Shown piece by piece: positions 21,782 to 34,180 of a stretch of DNA of 64,000 nt; within the stretch, counting starts at the first letter, position 1; every line of letters begins with the position of its first letter. The stretch comes from Phoronis australis (lineage: Eukaryota > Phoronida > Phoronidae): positions 1,123,628 to 1,187,627 of the forward strand of contig NMRA01000002.1 in the NCBI GenBank assembly GCA_002633005.1. The letters are read 5' to 3'. A program made the position numbers and the translations under genes. Below the pieces are notes generated by a model that saw nothing but the letters and a program-made list of their open reading frames with translations, searched no databases and was not told the origin of the DNA.

Positions 21782-24720
21782 GTCTGTTGTCTAACTCTGA
21801 TATACAAGTTTGTTGCAAGAAATCCAGTTGAACACCAGCTAACATTGATGGTACAATGAATGTACAGTGACTGTACATTGAATGTTGTGACCAAACTATG
21901 ACTGATGTAGTTTGTGAATGGACCACTTGATTGCCTATGTTCGGACAAGAGAAAGCATGGAATGAACGTGTAGCTAAGCAAAATCTGTCTTTGTGAATTG
22001 TGAATCGCAGGGCTTTTCCAAAAAAGTCTCCTCTGACATTATGCGTTTACCCAATTAATGTATCTTACTAATTTTCTAATAATTGCTTCTCAGCTAGGTG
22101 CAGCTAATGCAAATCACCAGCAGAGAATAAAGGTGGTACTTAGGTACACAGAAACAAAATTTCCACAAAAATTGTGTTCGGAATTCAGAAGCATAATTTT
22201 TCAGCTTACAAAAATGAAGCATCATGTTGCATTCTCAACAGCCACTGGAAATTCAAAAAGAAAAACGACCGCTCACGCGAAAGAGAATATCGCTGAAGTA
22301 AGTGAGTCCATCCCAAAGCCTGAAAAAATAGCTGTGGAGGCAAACTACAGATCTCTGATACACTGGATTTTTTCACTGTGGATACTGTAAAGATTATGTT
22401 TATGGTACTCTAACAATATATAGGTCTATTTGAAGAAACAGAAAAGTGAAAATGAAGTTATAGGTATACCGGAGATTTCTGAAATAGCCCTCATCAACAT
22501 AAAGCCCCTATGAGGCTCTTTCACAAACAAGGACAGAAACAGTCACCATTGGGTCTTTCATGCGAAAGTATAGAAAATGTGGCAAAATTTCATTATTTTC
22601 TCAACTTTGATCTTTAAAGTGACTTTTTATGGAAGCAAAATGACTTAAGGAAAATAGGTGTTTCTAATGTGGCTTTTTCAAAAATACCCGATAATTAGGA
22701 ATTGTGTTTTTTTTTCCGAAACTTATATCAAGGAGGGGAATAAACCTAGCTTTCTGTGTAGTTTCATGCATGGTTGGGATTGAATATTCTGCTTGAAATC
22801 TTTCTCTAGGCTCAGCCAATATTTTGTTCTCGAAACAGGCCCTACCTTGCTTTTTCAGCATTCATATATAATGTAAGAACGCTAAGTCCATGGTTCTCAT
22901 GACAGTGCATTTCAATGTGTGATGTTTTTTTAATAAAAATGCACATTCAATATCATTTTGTTTGTTCATTGGTTTCTCTTCATTGGACTCTTACAGAGGC
23001 AGGCACATTTTTGATGATCTTTGGTTTGATTCCAGTTTTTGCATTTCCTTGCAAAGTCGGCCACTACTGTTCATTACACAAAGAAAAAAAATACTTTAAT
23101 TTTGAACTCTTATTCTTTAAAAGGGATCTTTAGCGTAAGGGTACTTGATGGCAAGAATAGTGTTTTGCCGAGATGCAGGGGAATGGGAAATTGTGGAAAC
23201 AGGAATCCAGTAAATTGTAGGAAAGTTTATTAGAGTACCAGCAAGGAATCATTGTCGCCTATGGCAACGAGACTTGATGTTTTACGGTCAACTTGTTGCA
23301 AAGTGTCTACTGAAATGTTTACATGACCCTCTAGGAACATTTCCAGTTTTACTGCCGATGAACGCATTTTGTGGATTAGTGTTGGGGTAGACTTTTTGGT
23401 ACAATTAGCTTTGATTACAGCTAAATAAAAACAACACAATCCGTATTTTTTGTTTTTTATTTGATTTTATTATAAATCGGAAATTCTCGCCCTTGTCTGC
23501 TACTAGTTCGCTGAAATCAAGGCCCGTACAATCCTTTTTTTTTTATTTTAGTTCAAATTACCAATTCTCGCTGTTGCCTGCCAAACATCGCTGAAATCAA
23601 GGCCGTTGAGTCGGTGACTACCAGAAACGTAGGCCTACGTTTTGAAGCGTACTCAGAGTAGGCCTATGTTAAAAAATACTGCGCCATTTATTGAGTGGGA
23701 TTTAGCTCCGCCAGCAGTTACCCCGGAGGTTGCAGCTAGGTTCGCTGAGGCTGATCACAAAAAAGCTTTTCTTGTCGACGTCTCTTTTAAAGGTGGCATA
23801 CGAAATTTTGACAGCGGCTCGTCAGCATAGTGTTCCAAAGTGGGTAGCAGTTTCACTGGCTGAAAACGTTAGCGAAAACCTTATGAAAGATGCAGGTACC
23901 GACCTCTATTGGACTGAACACAAATACAATGTATTTACAGTCTCACGAAAGCTATGGATACGTCAGACTGTCTAAAATTGTACCAGGTTCCACATTTGTC
24001 AGTTCTTTGATTTGCACTCTAAAATATCACACGTGCACTTCACACCAGACAAATCGTCCCCTTTTAACCAACTCGTGTTTGTTCACTAAGAGTCGCAATA
24101 TGAAGCCGACCATGTTGCAACAAAATGATCAAATTGTGTACGAAAAGAGGCCCATGGGAAAACGTCAAATGAAACTGATTTTACCGACTCGGGTGTATTT
24201 TCGGAAAGGGGGAGGAAACTGTCAAACATGTAGTTTTGTTAAACATTTTGGTGATTTTTAAAGAAACGCGTCCTTTTTAATGTATGTAATGTATCTCATT
24301 GGTAAGAATTTTATTCGTCCATACTTATTTCGCATTCGGCAAACACAGTTTGTTGAAGATGTCCTTCATAATCTTAGTTACCAAGAAAATCAACAAATAT
24401 CTCGTTAAATGACAATCATTTGAGCGAAATCGCAACCCCCAAAATATAATGTCTCTCCCAAGTGAAGCTTTACTTCAAAACACATTACATACCGATTACG
24501 AGTCCTTCTGATTCCCAATACATGCACATGGTTGTACTTTTTGAAAATTTTCCGAAAACACACCGATGGGCGTACTTGCTTTAATTAGGGCGAGTCTATA
24601 TTTTCGGAAATTCCCGGTAGTTGGCATTTGACGTGTACGATTGGTGACGTCGAACTATTAGTGACGTATTCACGTTACAAATTTTGTAAAATGAACGTGG
24701 GAATGGCTCACAGAGTCATT
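21782..24720. other. intergenic; NDUFAF8 3' region and unassigned sequence
   Basis: A possible AATAAA for the upstream gene lies at about 22126. A diverged ~95-bp direct repeat (CGCTGAAATCAAGGCC units) spans 23480-23610. The frames at 23642-23975 read like a frameshifted remnant of some protein (FAEADHKKAFLVDVSFK in one frame continuing as VAYEILTAARQHS in another), but I cannot identify it. Confidence 0.4.
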
Positions 24721-24728
24721 CGGGACTT

Positions 24729-24736
24729 TATAAAAG
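24729..24736 (+). promoter_or_regulatory. TATA box
   Basis: TATAAAAG 40 bp upstream of the ATG of the 995-codon gene. This position implies a very short leader. Two partial CRE-like GTGACGT motifs lie upstream near 24643 and 24661. Confidence 0.5.
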
Positions 24737-24775
24737 TTATGATATCATGGTTTATATACTTTTATTTGGCAAATT

Positions 24776-27763
24776 ATGCTGAGAACGACAGAGAAAGTTA
24801 ACTGTGTCACTAGGAAATTCCCACGCATTATGTCTTTTGGCAACAAAGACGCTTCTGGAACAACGGCAGTGAACGACAAGTGGTCAGGAGACGCATCTGG
24901 CGCATTCAAAACTGTTCAGAAGGCAGAAATTGACACTAAATTAATGAAATCTTATGTCAGGTGTGTAATAGATTTGTGTTGTCTTCTTGTGATAGCTTCA
25001 CGTCGCAAAAAGGCAAATACTGTCGGAAAATCAACAGGCATCGCTGGGCATGTCACCGAGTGTGAAGTCGAGTGCAAAATTGGAAACTCGACAACTATCT
25101 ACAGAGAAGACGCTAAATGTGAAAGAAACACTTCGGAGGAAGTGTCCCGCATTTTCAAAGAGAAAGTCGAGAAGGTAAAACGGAATGTCCATGAAAATAC
25201 GAATCCAACGACTGTACAGAAAGATCAAATTGATGACCCTGATGCTGAAGGGAGAGTGGTCGTGCAATTGAACAGTAGAAATAAACTAGGCGACCTTGAT
25301 GATGTTCAGCTGGCACTCATTCAACCGTCAGGTGTCAGTGGGTTCAATGATGATCCTAATAATAAGGAAAATGTCCTGAAATCCGAAAGCAAACCCGTTC
25401 AAAATGACCACTTAGAAGACGCCACACTGTCTGATTTCACCGAGACAACTGAGTTTACAGTTTCGGAGGAAGTGTTTCTCATTTCCACAAAGAAAGATGG
25501 GAATGACCATCAGAAGACGGACCTGCCAAATTTAACGAAAGAGCCATTTGGTAACCCTGATGATGGAGGGGGAGAAATCCCGAAATTTGATGGTAGAAGC
25601 AAACCAGTTGACGTTGATGACGTTCGACAGGAAGTTATGCAACTGTCAGCCACCGCTTGTTTCCCTTATGATGCTGATGGCATGGAGAAAGTCCTGGAAT
25701 CCGAATGCAAATTTGTTGAAAGTGACCACTTCAAAGACGGCACACCGTCAGATGTCACTGAGTCAGCTGAGTCTACAGTTTCGGAGGAAGTGTATCCCAT
25801 TTGCACCAAGAAAGATGGGATGGGGAAGACAAAAATCAATGACTCGAAGGATCTAACAAATGCAGCGGAAAAGCCTACTGATGACCCTGATGATGGAGAG
25901 AGAAAAGTCCTTAAATTGAATGGTAGAAACAAACAAGGGGACGTCGAAGATGTTCGACAGGAAGTTGTTCAACCTTTAGGTATCGTTAGGTTCGCTGATG
26001 ATAATAATATTAAGAGAAAAATCCTGAAATCTGAAAGAAAATCTGTTGAAAGTGACCATCTAGAAGACGGCACGCCGCCAGATGTCACTGAGTCAGCTGA
26101 GTCTACAGTTTCGGAGGAAGTGTATCCCATTTGCACCAAGAAAGATGGGATGGGGAAGACAAAAATCCATGACACGAAGGATCTAACAAATGCAGGGGAA
26201 AAGCCTACTGATGACCCTGATGATGGAGAGAGAAAAGTCCTTAAATTGAATAGTAGAAACAAACAAGGGAACGTCGAAGATGTTCGACAGGAAGTTGTTC
26301 AACCTTTAGGTATCGTTAGGTTCGCTGATGATAATAATATTAAGAGAAAAGTCCTGAAATCTGAAAGAAAATCTGTTGAAAATGACCATCTAGAAGACGC
26401 CACACTGTCAGATTTCACTGAGACTACACTTTCGGAGGAAGTTTACCACATTTCCGCTGACAGAGATGAATTGGGAAAAAAGAATCTCCATGGAAACACG
26501 GATCTAAAAGAGCTACTGGCAACTCACATTCCGATTATTACACCCGAGGAAGAAAGTTATATCGAAGTACGCAATATTGAGTATACTCCTGCGGAAGACG
26601 ACAAACCGTGTGACATCCATGGGTTGCCTTACGGTGCAACTTTTTTCTCTATTGAGACAGCTGCTTCAGAAACCATCCGTCATAGCTCTGCATGTATTAT
26701 TGATACCGAAGGGAGAGAAGACGATAAACTAGAAGGTAGAAACAAACCAGGCGACGTTGAAGATGTTCGACAGGACGTCATCCACTCATCACTTATTGCT
26801 GAGTTCCCTGACAATGACAGTAAAGAGAAAGTGCTGAAATCCGAAAGTAAATCCGTTGGAAATGGCCACTTAGAAGACGTCACACTGTCTGATTTCAGTG
26901 ACTTGACTGAGGCTACAGTTTCCTCTGTTACACCGAACACACGACGCTCCGCATCTGACACTCTGTGCAGCAAATCGGGCAGCGTCGAAGATACATGTAT
27001 AAGCCCTGAAGATGCAAATCTACACAGCTTCGCCACGTTGTCCCAAGATGACATTTCTTCTCATACTTCAAATCTGTTAGAGAACACATTTATAGCTGAA
27101 GCTGGTGAGAAGGACAAAATAAAATTTCAGAGCAATGATCTGCCAAACAGGCTTGAAGTTCTGCGACTGGAACACGTTAAACATTTCAGTGTCACGACCT
27201 GGCACCACATTTCGTTTACGACGTTGAATTTTCCAAAGAACATTGAAATCTCCCTAATTAGTAAAAATGAGATTAATGTCACAAATCTTCAAGCTAAGAA
27301 CATACCAGTGGAACTTAAGGATGCTCGTATAGAGGACCACAGACCGTCTCCTTTTGAAAGGTTGCCTCAGTATGATTGTTGTTTTGCTGGTTGGGATAAT
27401 TCAATGGATACTGAATACGACGAGATAAGTAAAACGAGATTGCAAAATAGCAACAAGCCATACATAGTTGAGAGCATTCGTTCAGAAGACGTCAAGACAT
27501 TTGTGCACGTGCCTCTTGACGCCATTTCTTCTGTGTCAGAGGACAACCACAGAAGTATCGGTGATTTTACAGATAAACCAAATATTGCAAAACGCGAAGG
27601 ACTTTTCAAGCGTTTGAAATCACGATTCAGTCGAAATCGTCACGTGGCCAAGGACTGTGCCACATCCTCTTTGCAGGCGCGAAGTTTCGCCTCACGATGG
27701 CGGCATTTAATGTGTTGTAGTGCTTGTGAAGACGAGAACACCTATACCAGATTTCACGACTGA
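24776..27763 (+). CDS. 995-residue acidic internal-repeat protein, orphan
   Basis: A single intronless frame of 995 codons, far longer than any chance frame here. A TATA box lies 40 bp upstream and AATAAA 59 bp past the stop. The N-terminus has a short hydrophobic run (residues 61-74, CVIDLCCLLVIA) followed by RRKK; too short for a confident membrane span. Residues 153-260, 261-368, 369-478 and from 479 are tandem repeats of about 110 residues. Key blocks are DPDDGERKV, GRNKQGDVEDVRQEVVQP, VLKSERKSVESDHLED and TVSEEVYPICTKKDG. A partial fifth copy starts near 654. Units 3 and 4 are almost identical in DNA, so the array expanded recently. Most of the protein is D/E/K/S/T-rich and probably disordered. 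The C-terminus (about 940-975) is basic and ends in a Cys-rich CCSACEDE tail. I recognise no family. A second ATG at codon 19 is an alternative start. Confidence 0.8.
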   Translation: MLRTTEKVNCVTRKFPRIMSFGNKDASGTTAVNDKWSGDASGAFKTVQKAEIDTKLMKSYVRCVIDLCCLLVIASRRKKANTVGKSTGIAGHVTECEVECKIGNSTTIYREDAKCERNTSEEVSRIFKEKVEKVKRNVHENTNPTTVQKDQIDDPDAEGRVVVQLNSRNKLGDLDDVQLALIQPSGVSGFNDDPNNKENVLKSESKPVQNDHLEDATLSDFTETTEFTVSEEVFLISTKKDGNDHQKTDLPNLTKEPFGNPDDGGGEIPKFDGRSKPVDVDDVRQEVMQLSATACFPYDADGMEKVLESECKFVESDHFKDGTPSDVTESAESTVSEEVYPICTKKDGMGKTKINDSKDLTNAAEKPTDDPDDGERKVLKLNGRNKQGDVEDVRQEVVQPLGIVRFADDNNIKRKILKSERKSVESDHLEDGTPPDVTESAESTVSEEVYPICTKKDGMGKTKIHDTKDLTNAGEKPTDDPDDGERKVLKLNSRNKQGNVEDVRQEVVQPLGIVRFADDNNIKRKVLKSERKSVENDHLEDATLSDFTETTLSEEVYHISADRDELGKKNLHGNTDLKELLATHIPIITPEEESYIEVRNIEYTPAEDDKPCDIHGLPYGATFFSIETAASETIRHSSACIIDTEGREDDKLEGRNKPGDVEDVRQDVIHSSLIAEFPDNDSKEKVLKSESKSVGNGHLEDVTLSDFSDLTEATVSSVTPNTRRSASDTLCSKSGSVEDTCISPEDANLHSFATLSQDDISSHTSNLLENTFIAEAGEKDKIKFQSNDLPNRLEVLRLEHVKHFSVTTWHHISFTTLNFPKNIEISLISKNEINVTNLQAKNIPVELKDARIEDHRPSPFERLPQYDCCFAGWDNSMDTEYDEISKTRLQNSNKPYIVESIRSEDVKTFVHVPLDAISSVSEDNHRSIGDFTDKPNIAKREGLFKRLKSRFSRNRHVAKDCATSSLQARSFASRWRHLMCCSACEDENTYTRFHD

Positions 27764-30700
27764 CGGACTGAAGTATAAGCTCAATCTTGAGCCTCTTTTT
27801 AACACTTTTAATGGCTTTTGTAATAAAATACGCTGCACCTTCGTGTCAAGTCTCTGCTGTGCACACATATCGAATGTAAATTGCATGAGGACAGGTAAAA
27901 TAAATGAAGGTGCAGCTGCGAAGTTTATTTTAGCTGGGTTGAGTGCTCTTTAACTCAGAGTTTAATGAGACACTTCTTTCTAACCGCCTATCTAGACTGA
28001 TACCACAATACAGTTACACAGCTATCTAGACACAGCATGTCAGGGTGAAGGCAAATCAATCGGGGTTTTGAGTCAGCAAAATAGTGCCACTGTTTTCAGT
28101 TTTTAGAGGCATGCATAACGCAATCTCGTCGTTGTAGAGCGTAGTAGCCAGTACACTAACTGGGGACAGTTGGAATATCCGATGGCATCAAAATTCCGAA
28201 ATTTCGATCAACCCACTTTTAACGACCGGGATTTAATTATTGTGTTTACTTCTTGTCCACACAGTATGGGCGGAGAAACATCTGTTCAATTCGTCGATAA
28301 CAACAAGTCCAATTTTATTCCCAAAGTCCCTAATATTGCTTCACTGCTATTTCGCGTTGCTAGCAGAAGATGGAATCTAAACTCCTTGTGATGGTACAAA
28401 CTACTCGTAATTATATTGTCCGACCGAGGTAAAGAGAACTTTGAAGCCAGATTATTAGACTAAGAGTTAATAAGTTGTTTCATGTCTTCCAACTTTGGAT
28501 TGAAAAGGTGGGTAGGCATTACATCTTTATTGATAAAGCAGCTTAGAAAGTGAAACGTTTTACAAAGAAGGTTCCAAATAATTTACCTTTTCGAAATTGA
28601 TCACATTGTCCAAGATCTCACTGGTATTGGGTGAACCTTATTCTATCGTGGCACGGTAAAGCGTTTTAGACTGCGTTCACACGTGGTCCGATCAGCAAGC
28701 ATGCAGGTAGCTAGCATGTTTAATCCGGTTTCTGAACACTTTAAATTTCACATGTGAACGCCTGTCTAACGTCTGACCTGTTTTGTTATCGTCCGACCTG
28801 ATCAGATGTCAGATTGGCCTTGTTGCTGTGAGAACATTATCGTTTTAACGGCGTCCCAAGCTGTAGTTGATTATGGTTTCATAAACTGGATACTAGTCTC
28901 AAACCATCCACTCGAAATTTATTGACATGTGCAAACCGGCCACCTAGTTTCTCAAAGGCTGACCGTTGTTCATTAAATGCGTTGGCAACTGCATGGCCCT
29001 TCTGTCGACTCCACTCCCGCCTTTCAATTCGCATCGGCTATGACATACAACATCAATAAAAAAGTCACATTTCAACAACAAAACAACCCTAAATAATGAA
29101 CACGTAGATCATATAAAAATCTAATGTCAATTCTAAAACAGATCTACAAATTTGTCTAGGCACAAATGGGATACCGGCCAGGGTTATTTGACTATTCAAA
29201 AGTTTCTTGCTGAAAGTTAACAAGGATACATACCCATTTAGAAAGTGGACTCAGAAAGTATCCATTTGTAAAAAATTCCCTGAAATAGTCCCGTTTTCGT
29301 GGATTTTTTGTTTTAGAAACACAACCCTGTACCAGGGTTTAATTAAGGTAACTGCTCTTTCTGGCTTAGGGTTTTTGACAGCTGTATTTTTAATCCACTT
29401 AAATACAAGCAGTAAAAGAAGTGACACCAAAATTTTTAAAAAGAGTAGATCTTTTGCAGCCAACGTTTTCAACATAGAGATATTGTTTTGAGAGGAACTA
29501 CTATGCGTTATCACTCAGAAATTTAGGTAGTTGAATACTTTTGTTTTGTGTAGAAGGGAAAAGGAATCCTGTTGAAGTTTGTACCATAGGGAATTAAATC
29601 GAAAAAGGCACTCATCATTTGGTGGGGAATTGTATTTCTGGCCATGTTCAGATGGGTGAGTGTTACGTACGAAAATTAAAAAGTGTGAATTATTTATTAA
29701 CCTCGTTATTCAATCTTGCAATTGTTGACGGTAACGGAAATGGAATCCTATCGGAGTATCTTAGACTGAATAGACCTAGGCCTTTTGTGAGACCGATTTT
29801 ATGAGAATAAAGAGTACGGCCTATAAACCGAATTACGCTAAACAAGGCGTAATGCAACTTCGCTGACGTTTTCAAACTATATGTGGGTGGAAGTCTGACT
29901 ACGTAGTCCGTTCGAGTGTCAGACGACTTCTTTGCGATTCAGTAAATTTTGCTTTGACATCGAAAATAAACTCTTGCGTTGAATTCTCAATTTTATTGAA
30001 AAAATGGAATCTTTTCATGCAAATCCCCTAGTTTAAAAAGCTAAGTACCTATTCGTACTCATTAATGAATCATTTTAATAAGTCATCATTGAGAATGAAT
30101 ATGTACTTCTGAGCTGTTAAAAGCTCACTGAAGTCTGCAGATATGTTATTAGAAAATCACATGAGCGTTTATTTGGTGTTACAACTTTTGGAGTCAAGTA
30201 TTCAAGTAGTGGGCGTTTAGTCGGAAATTTTTCTCCTAAAGCCTCTCATTGTCACAAATTCAGTTTTGTGTAGCATATATCACTTGTAAAAACGAACAAT
30301 ACGTTGGCGAATTATGCATTTATTAACATAAAATTTAAAAACACAATTTTACGTAAAATATGCCAAAGACGGCAAAACTATTACTTTCTTAAAAAGCTCC
30401 CTTTTCCAAATAAACGCCCGGGCTTTTAGTTGGTGTTTACTAAAACGCCTGAAAATTTTCAGTTTCCAAATACCCGCCCATGGGTTTGTCTACGGATATT
30501 CCCGGTATGACTGTGACCCAAGGACTTCACTTTGCTCTGTTCGGCAGTCCACGTTGAATTGAAAAGCATCACTACGTCTGCATCTCGTTTACCCTTTACA
30601 AATTTAGCAGACGTGTTCTTATGGAGATGGCAACGGATGGCGGCGAGTTTCAGACGAACCTAGCAACAGCTGTGCTCATTTAGTAGCAATTTTATTTTTT

Positions 30701-31800
30701 ACGTTTGCCTCTGCATCTTCAGAGTTCCTCCAGTGATGCTTTTTAATCGGAAATTGGGCAAACAGTTTCTATTATAAAGACGACAGCACCTGTCCTTTCT
30801 GTGCACCAACTAGTGGACATTTTAATTAGTTTCCATTATGTTTTTTCGTTTTTTGTTCTGTATCTCCCAAACCGCGCAGAACGGGATGATTATGAAAATT
30901 GGCAGATGTGTTCCTACCTACAACAGCACGCGTGCCGGACGTGGATTTTCAAACTGATCCAACTAGTACCGTGGTGCCCCCTAGAAACATTTTCCGCATC
31001 TCAGTACAACCGCATCTTCTAAAGCGCTTGCAAGATGTTTAAGAAATTTTGAAATTGTGTTCCTATTTAACTTGACAGCAGTCGTTCCAAATGGCGATTT
31101 TTCAGTTTCAGGGCCTTTGTTTCTTCGGAGTCATTCTTTGACGGGTTTTCATGAAATTTGGCAAATAGTTTTGAGAGACGACGACACCCTCCCTTTCATT
31201 ATTGACTGGGCTTGATATATTCTGTGCATCTAATGAATAGTTTTTATGATAAAAATAAACACCCCTAGAAGCCCTCCGACAGCGGTGCAGCCGTCGACGC
31301 ATTTGAACCGCTCGGCGCAGTGATCTTGTTAGCCTACAAATGTGCACTGAATGTTTTCAAAGTATGTAAATAATTTGCGAGTGAAATAGCGATCCCAAAA
31401 TATGTCTTGTCAAATTTAATAAAACAGTTACTGAAATGACGCTCGTGGGGCGAATTTTTTTTTTTTAAAAGGAGGTCTGACAGAACCGAAGCCGAGCCGA
31501 GGCAAACGGGGCATACTCCCAGGTAGCTTGCAGTCACGGACTATCATTTAGTAGGCCCACACAGCTTTGCACTACTGAGGCCGCCGGGATCGACTACGGC
31601 GGGGGGCCTGGACTGAGCGGACTCGGGGACAGTCCCACTGTCAAGAGAATAATACCCTGTCCGAAATAGCCGGAAAAGAAAGGCAACTGATTCAATCATT
31701 AAGCACTTCAAAAACAGGAGATGAGCAATAATTAGTGCTATCCCCACGGCCTCTTCGTTCGGTCCCCCCAACTGAAGTAAAGATTTTACCCAAAGTGTGT
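27764..31800. other. intergenic, no gene seen
   Basis: AATAAA at 27822-27827 probably ends the upstream transcript. The rest has no supported exon. A possible MITE spans 30210-30412 (GGGCGTTTAGTCGGAAA versus TTTCCAAATAAACGCCC). A CG-rich stretch at 31440-31830 precedes the CHID1 first exon and is probably its promoter. Confidence 0.45.
30590..31330 (-). repeat. GCCACTAG-repeat family, array
   Basis: Minus-oriented array of diverged monomers with internal CCAAATTTCATGAAAACC-type cores (for example around 31145-31170). It finishes at the family terminus, CATTTGAACCGCTCGG in plus orientation. Heads are degraded; one reads GTGCCCCCTAG at 30974. Confidence 0.75.
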
Positions 31801-31860
31801 GGCCCCGGCGATACTTCCGTACGCTCTTTAAAGAAGGAGATCATATTGTTATTGTCCTCA

Positions 31861-31886
31861 ATGGCGGCTCCCTTTGAGTTTGGTAC
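31861..31886 (+). other. CHID1: CHID1 probable 5' UTR exon (3' end)
   Basis: ATGGCGGCTCCC...GGTAC followed by a perfect donor GTAAGT. Splicing to the acceptor at 32540 (TTAACAG) joins it to the exon with the signal-peptide start. The ATG here would open an overlapping upstream frame of 17 codons rather than the main protein. The 5' limit of the exon is unknown. Confidence 0.45.
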
Positions 31887-32249
31887 GTAAGTTAGACGTG
31901 TCTCATGTCCTGAAAGTTTGCTTCTACAGAACTTGCTGGTGGACTTCCTTGTGAGTCAAGTTTAATGTTCTTTCGGTTTCTCAATACTAAAATCGAGCCA
32001 TACGCCCGCCCAAATTTGTAAATAAATACAACGAAGGACTAAAACCGGCTTGACATGTTTCCGCGTTTATTAAAACACAAACAAAAGAACCTCAGAATCA
32101 ACAAATGACCACCTTGCTAGGCCCAACAACAAGTAATAATACACAAACACAGTCAGTTACAGGGGAGTAACAATAGTCTAGAGTAACAATGACAAGCGGC
32201 TGTGATGTGCCAGATGCCTATTATTGAGACTGGGCTCTACATATCAATT

Positions 32250-32430
32250 GTTGTAAACTATCACAGCTTTGTGCTGATGTTGGTAAAGAACTGTCCAAAT
32301 ACAATCTGACACAAAATTATAGTCATTGTCATTGGCTAAACTTAATTATATAGCCTACCGATGTAAGAAAAATTGGCTGCTAAAGTTGTGTTATGCATCG
32401 GCTTTTGGCACCATACATAATAAATTTAGC
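32250..32430 (+). repeat. interspersed repeat family B, copy 3
   Basis: Shares CAGCTTTGTGCTGATG, AATCTGACACAAAATTA and GGCTTTTGGCACCATA with 5185-5420. It sits in the 5' UTR intron of CHID1. Confidence 0.75.
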
Positions 32431-32549
32431 ATTACCCATAGCATAGCTTAGGATTAATGCGCAGATGTCCTATTACTCTCAGGTAGAATGAGCTGTAGAC
32501 ATCCATCTTTGTCTCTCAATCTCCATGTTTTAATTAACAGGTACACAAG

Positions 32550-34136
32550 ATGCTCATCTGTAGGCTGACAATAAGTCTTGGTCTTATTCTTCTTATTTTT
32601 GATGAAGCGCTCTCAACTCTGTCCAAGTCAGATAAACCAAAGAAAAAGGCCAAGGATAAAAAGGTATAGGTTTTATATTGCAAGGCAGGCATTTTAGTGT
32701 CACTTTTGATTAAACCAAGATTTCAAAGTTATCCTCTAGTGATAAATTTTTTAGTTAGTTCGATTTTGCTGAGTTTAGTTGATAATGTTTGATCACTGTG
32801 GAAGTGATGTCCACGGCCTGAATCATTTCCTGTCAGCTTTGTGTGCAGATTTATTGTGGACGTCTGTTGGTTTTATACTATTTCCAAAAATTGCAATGAT
32901 TATTTACTATTGGAGAGTATTCGCGGCGAATCCTAGTTTGTTTGACCAGCACTGGAGTCAGCGACAACAAAAACAAGAATCACATACTTGGTGAAGTTCT
33001 GCCCATTTTGGGCCTTGGGTGTTGCGATGATTGTTCACACACATTGGTGACCTTGAGTCACCACAGTGGCGGCAGCTCGTGATACTAGATGGAGTAGAGA
33101 AATGAAATACCATCCAGGGGCGTATCCAGGATTTTGACTTAGAAGGGGACCAGGGCAGAATATTAGCCAGGATTTTGCCCTTGAGACATTTGCACCCCCG
33201 AACTGCCAAATGGAATCTGGGAGAATTTTACGGGGGGCCATGGCCCCCTTGGCCCCCCTCTAAATCTGCCACTGCCATCAACATGGCATAGCTTCATGTT
33301 TAGGAGGTACCTTCATGATTTGTGTACATGTCCCATTCTTAATCTCATGGTAAGAAATATTTGCCACATGATAGTTTTCCACGAGTTTAGTGTGAACTGG
33401 CAACACTACGTTCTTGACATGAATGAACTAAGATGGATCTTGTTATCCACTGAAAATAGTGGAGAGCTCGTGATGCTTGCATCCGAGGATACAACGACCT
33501 CTAGGCATGCTGAATAAGACTCAGAGAAAGGCAAATAATAGTCTAAAGAGCATGTAAACAAAGCAGGTGAGGAATTATTTGGGCTGCAAATGTCACTTCT
33601 GGTGTGATGCATGTATAATTGATTGGAGTCCATTGGTGTGATGCATGCATGCTTAATTAGAGCCCTTGGGATTTTAATTGACTTGAAAATTTATCTAGGG
33701 TAACCAAAAAATTGTAATTTAACAAAAAGGACTCTAAGAATTTTTGCTTTCCCAATGAAGCCTGAATGCTAGTGTGATGTTATAGATGTACTGTATTCTG
33801 ATGATATGTTTTAACGTGAATTATGTTTGTGTTGTCAAAAATCAAACTCGAATTTCTTCTTCTATTCATTAATGATTTTGTTGTTCAGGGCCCTAAACTT
33901 TCTTCAAAGACTGTGACAGAGCGAGAACTGGTGAAGGAGAATGTTGCGGTGAAGGAGATCCTTAAGAATCACGCCTCCTACTGCAGTGTCACTCATCAGC
34001 TCAAATCGTTCCCAGGAGAGGTGCTAGGTTATGTTACACCAGTGAGTTGAACTTAGAATCATAGTTGTTTAGTTCCCACAATGCATCTGGACAAAAGTTT
34101 TTGTTGAAGTGTTTTTGTTTTGTTTGCCCAGATTAC

Positions 34137-34180
<44 letters not shown>

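Noticed and set aside
22058-22390. 110-codon plus-strand frame after the NDUFAF8-like gene
   Set aside because: No splice, start-context or family support; more likely 3' UTR or intergenic sequence.
28670-28760. GACTGCGTTCACACG ... CATGTGAACGC as MITE ends
   Set aside because: Only a short inverted match, no second copy in the window and no target duplication.
29207-29514. Overlapping 94- and 87-codon frames on opposite strands
   Set aside because: AT-rich chance frames with no motif and no flanking splice signals.
31544-31771. 75-codon minus frame opposite the CHID1 promoter region
   Set aside because: GC-rich promoter-like sequence and no recognisable protein.
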